Assembly (NCBI GenBank): GCA_900542175.1
Contig: UQNC01000048.1
Location: 1-13,555, forward strand
From: an uncultured Collinsella sp.
GTDB taxonomy: Bacteria; Actinomycetota; Coriobacteriia; Coriobacteriales; Coriobacteriaceae
DNA: 13,555 bases
Direction: 5' to 3'
Part shown: piece by piece, positions 12,840 through 13,555 of the stretch
Position numbering within the stretch: position 1 is the first letter of the stretch
Layout of the letters: the number at the start of each line of letters is the position of its first letter
Position numbers and translations under genes: made by a program
Notes under the pieces: model-generated
Databases searched by the model: none
Told to the model about the DNA's origin: nothing
Seen by the model: only the letters and a program-made list of their open reading frames with translations

Positions 12840-13439
12840 TTAGGCCTGGAAGGTGTCGCGATCGGGAGCGAAGGATTGCATGGCCGCGATGGTACGGTCG
12901 AAGAGCTCGGGAAGCTCCCAGCCCAGCATCTCGGCGCCCTGCGAAATCACGTCACGCGAGCAGCCGGCGGCAAAGCGCTTGTCCTTGAACTTCTTCTTGA
13001 GCGACTTGGTCGTAAAGTCCATGACGCTCTTGCTCGGGCGCATGACGACGGCGGCTCCGATCAGGCCGGTGAGCTCGTCGCAGGCGAACAGTATCTTTTC
13101 CATCTGCAGTTCGGGCTTGGGCAGCGAGGTGTTGAAATCGGACGTGTGCGTCTGGATGGCGCGAATGAGCTCGGGAGAGGCGCCCTCGCCCTCGAGGATC
13201 TCGGCCGCATAGATGGTGTGGTTCATGGGGTCATCCTCATGCTCCTCCCAATCCAGGTCGTGCAGCAGGCCGACGATGCCCCAAAACTCCTCGTTCTCGG
13301 GGTCGAACTCGCGCGCAAAGTAGCGCATGGTGCCCTCGACCGTTTCGCCATGGGTGATGTGGAACGGGTCCTTGTTGTGCTCGTTGAGCAGTTCGAACGC
13401 ACGGTCGCGGGTGATTCCGGCGGTAAGTGGCTCTGCCAT
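12840..13439 (-). CDS. HD-domain protein, putative phosphohydrolase
   Basis: A 199-residue cytoplasmic protein with the metal-binding HD layout: His30 in ITHGETVEGT, the His60-Asp61 pair in GLLHDLDWEEHED, His74 in NHTIYAAEIL, and Asp121 in FACDELTGLI as the likely distal ligand. HD proteins of this size are metal-dependent phosphohydrolases acting on nucleotides or related phosphoesters, but the substrate here is unknown. The region after residue 135 (RPSKSVMDFTTKSLKKKFKDKRFAAG) is basic. The ATG at 13439 follows AAGGAG by 6 bp and starts just ahead of the domain. An in-frame start 37 codons upstream would read through a repeat and is rejected. It converges on proA, with a type-A repeat between the two stops. 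Confidence 0.85.
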   Translation of the reverse strand: MAEPLTAGITRDRAFELLNEHNKDPFHITHGETVEGTMRYFAREFDPENEEFWGIVGLLHDLDWEEHEDDPMNHTIYAAEILEGEGASPELIRAIQTHTSDFNTSLPKPELQMEKILFACDELTGLIGAAVVMRPSKSVMDFTTKSLKKKFKDKRFAAGCSRDVISQGAEMLGWELPELFDRTIAAMQSFAPDRDTFQA

Positions 13440-13482
13440 AAGAGGCTCCTTGTGCTCGTAGGTATCGCTAAGAATGAATACT

Positions 13483-13500
13483 ACTAGAACGACTAGAACG
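13483..13500. repeat. 9-bp direct tandem repeat upstream of the HD gene
   Basis: ACTAGAACG occurs twice in a row (13483-13491, 13492-13500), 44-61 bp upstream of the HD-gene start. On the minus strand it would lie exactly between a weak TAGTAT (13483-13478) and a T-run (13506-13501), so it could be a regulator site. This is position-based speculation. Confidence 0.4.
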
Positions 13501-13504
13501 AAAA

Positions 13505-13546
13505 AACCACCACAAAGGTGCCTGTGAACTGCCTCCCATTTCTTGG
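13505..13546. repeat. Chimeric repeat fragment (half of type A joined to a second arm)
   Basis: The left type-A arm AACCACCACAAAG (13505-13517) and the start of the core GTGCCTGT (13518-13525) are intact. The sequence then switches to GAACTGCCTCCC and TTTCTTGG (13526-13546) instead of the right arm. That second part is the reverse complement, at 17 of 21 positions, of 31-51 at the other end of the window. The element runs towards the window edge, so its true end is unseen. Confidence 0.75.
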
Positions 13547-13555
13547 ACATCGGGA

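Overview
The window is GC-rich, gene-dense bacterial DNA, most likely from a gut member of the Coriobacteriia (Collinsella-like). The basis is the GC-rich codon use, the family-level look of the proteins and the density of short palindromic repeats carrying a GGGAC core. The taxonomy is inference, because there is no rRNA here. All recognised protein genes are housekeeping or accessory metabolism. There is no prophage, CRISPR array or transposase gene.

Layout. 31-2067: a MarR-type regulator, a DegV-family fatty-acid-binding protein and a short alkyltransferase (MGMT/ATL-type) read rightward. Copies of one palindromic repeat lie before the first gene and on both sides of the third. 2068-2394: no protein gene, but a probable small RNA (+) with a C-rich loop and a strong terminator, followed by the terminator of the leftward trpS. 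2395-4805: trpS and a WecA/TagO/MraY-type polyprenyl-phosphate glycan-phosphotransferase, both leftward. 4806-5329: no protein gene, but a probable structured noncoding RNA on the minus strand and a candidate divergent promoter. 5330-6268: a PflX-like radical SAM protein (+), followed by a large inverted-repeat element. 6421-6580: tRNA-Ala(CGC) with a clear promoter and terminator. 6599-9851: a coiled-coil, linker and membrane-anchor protein, then nicotinate phosphoribosyltransferase (pncB) and glutamate 5-kinase (proB), all rightward. 9951-11369: a proline-iminopeptidase-like S33 hydrolase on the minus strand. 11482-12768: proA (+). 12840-13439: an HD-domain protein (-). The window ends in another repeat fragment.

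How the genes relate. proB and proA catalyse the first two steps of proline synthesis from glutamate. They are split by an opposite-strand gene whose product probably releases N-terminal proline from peptides, so the segment joins proline synthesis to proline salvage. pncB feeds NAD salvage. The transferase starts a lipid-linked cell-envelope polymer. The most unusual content is noncoding. Three repeat types share a GGGAC-containing core and sit just downstream of stop codons, and there are two probable small RNAs.
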